From Phycisphaerales bacterium (GTDB lineage: Bacteria; Planctomycetota; Phycisphaerae; Tepidisphaerales; Tepidisphaeraceae): DNA of 50,298 nucleotides. The stretch is from positions 1-50,298 of the forward strand of contig JADYZN010000059.1 of NCBI GenBank assembly GCA_020853095.1, read 5' to 3'. This document shows positions 49,638 to 50,298 of the stretch, one piece after another (positions within the stretch are counted from its first letter, which is position 1; every line of letters begins with the position of its first letter). Under the pieces are notes generated by a model. That model worked only from the letters and a program-made list of their open reading frames with translations, had not been told where the DNA came from and did not search any database. The translations under genes and the position numbers were made by a program.

Positions 49638-50135
49638 CTACGCCGTCTCGCCAGGAGGCAATTCCGGCTCATCGGTCTCCACCAGGTCCTGTGCCAGCCG
49701 GCTCATGAAAAACTGGATTTCCTGCTCGGCCACCGTGGTTGGCAGCGGATCGCGCAGGTCGTACGTGTGGGAATGGTCATCTGAAGAATCATCGCCCCGC
49801 TTTTCCCCTTCGGTGATGACGTGATGCTCAAACGTGACGCAATCCTCGTGCCCCTGCATGATGACCAGTTCCCCCCACCGCCAGGCCAGATGAACCCGCA
49901 AGGCAAGCTGGTTGCCCCAGGTGCTGACCCGGTGGATGACGTTGTGTTTTCGCATCATCTGCACGATGGAATCAATCGCCGGCAGGACCGCGCCATTGAT
50001 GAAATCGGCATAGTTTCGGTTGTAATCCTGCTGCCGTTCCATCGCCTCGCGCTCGGCCGCCAGTTTTTCAGGGGCGACGTCCCGGAATGGCTCCACCCGC
50101 CCCATCCACCACTTCACAAATGACTTATCCAGCAT
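49638..50135 (-). CDS. Hypothetical protein
   Basis: 165 residues, family not recognised. A helical N-terminal third (FVKWWMGRVEPFRDVAPEKL) precedes a mixed domain with RVHLAWRWGELVIMQGHEDC and several histidines (CVTFEHHVITEG, DDHSHTYDL). No signal peptide or membrane helix. ATG at 50135 or 50141. It ends the coding part before the right-hand repeat. Confidence 0.55.
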   Translation of the reverse strand: MLDKSFVKWWMGRVEPFRDVAPEKLAAEREAMERQQDYNRNYADFINGAVLPAIDSIVQMMRKHNVIHRVSTWGNQLALRVHLAWRWGELVIMQGHEDCVTFEHHVITEGEKRGDDSSDDHSHTYDLRDPLPTTVAEQEIQFFMSRLAQDLVETDEPELPPGETA

Positions 50136-50171
50136 GGCCACAGCATAAGCCCACCCCCGTCAAACGCAATC

Positions 50172-50298
50172 CAGGGCAATCGCATGTGGAGTTTTCTCCC
50201 TCTCCCGGTACTCCGGGGGAGGGTTGGGGAGGGGGATCGCGCGGGTGATGCTCTGGGAAAACCCCCACCCTACCCTCCCCCGGAGTACCGGGGGAGGG
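50172..50298. repeat. Terminal hairpin-rich repeat, right copy
   Basis: Reverse complement of bases 1-127 with a single mismatch (50236 against 63). It begins 31 bases outside the start of the gene at 50141 and runs to the last base. Confidence 0.9.

Overview
The window reads as a piece of a GC-rich bacterial chromosome, most likely a member of the Planctomycetota (possibly Phycisphaerae; the class is a guess). Supporting signs are an EF-Tu whose switch I region lacks the usual RGITI wording, a small histone H1-like (Hc1) protein, a zinc-free type L33, large secreted TPR/peptidase and GH123-like proteins, and long stretches of housekeeping genes with unusual local order. No rRNA, CRISPR array, prophage or insertion sequence was seen. 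Both ends carry the same 127-bp hairpin-rich repeat in inverted orientation, so the piece probably ends where an assembly ran into a dispersed repeat.

Layout. 0.2-9.8 kb: a mosaic of short transcription units: DUF2283 protein, a GT39-like membrane glycosyltransferase, prfA (RF1), an endonuclease III-type glycosylase, rhaB-metK, lspA-ribD and a class V aminotransferase. 9.8-14.5 kb: a translationally coupled pair of large secreted proteins (TPR/gluzincin peptidase and an unrecognised secreted protein). 14.5-18.2 kb: a DnaQ exonuclease fused to a WYL domain, a FabZ-like dehydratase, the Hc1 histone-like gene, then a PfkB kinase with ispD. 18.2-25.9 kb: one long leftward run, pcrA > histidine kinase > NtrC-type regulator > ispF > cysS > ruvC > ruvA. 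26-30.5 kb: DUF488 protein, family 5 uracil-DNA glycosylase, a membrane-anchored HTH protein, topA.

30.7-48.9 kb: the tRNA-Thr / tuf / rpmG / tRNA-Trp / secE / nusG / rplKAJL / rpoBC cluster, all leftward. It keeps the textbook order but is interrupted in three places: (i) two small genes of opposite orientation between nusG and rplK; (ii) a secreted GH123-like DUF4091 protein between rplL and rpoB, together with a strong rplL terminator and a new rpoB promoter region carrying a dyad and two leader hairpins; (iii) a BrnT/BrnA toxin-antitoxin pair plus a previously uncalled 58-residue membrane protein between rpoB and rpoC, with almost no intergenic space on the rpoB side. The third insertion is the most striking feature of the window: a toxin-antitoxin module that appears to be co-transcribed with, and to sit inside, the RNA polymerase operon. 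49-50.1 kb: a GNAT acetyltransferase and an unrecognised protein.

Promoters were found by eye as -35/-10 hexamers with 16-17 bp spacing and terminators as stem-loops followed by a T-run; none was tested. Several starts (lspA, pcrA, the 70-residue gene at 45443) lie within about 10 bases of a good -10 box, suggesting leaderless or nearly leaderless mRNAs.
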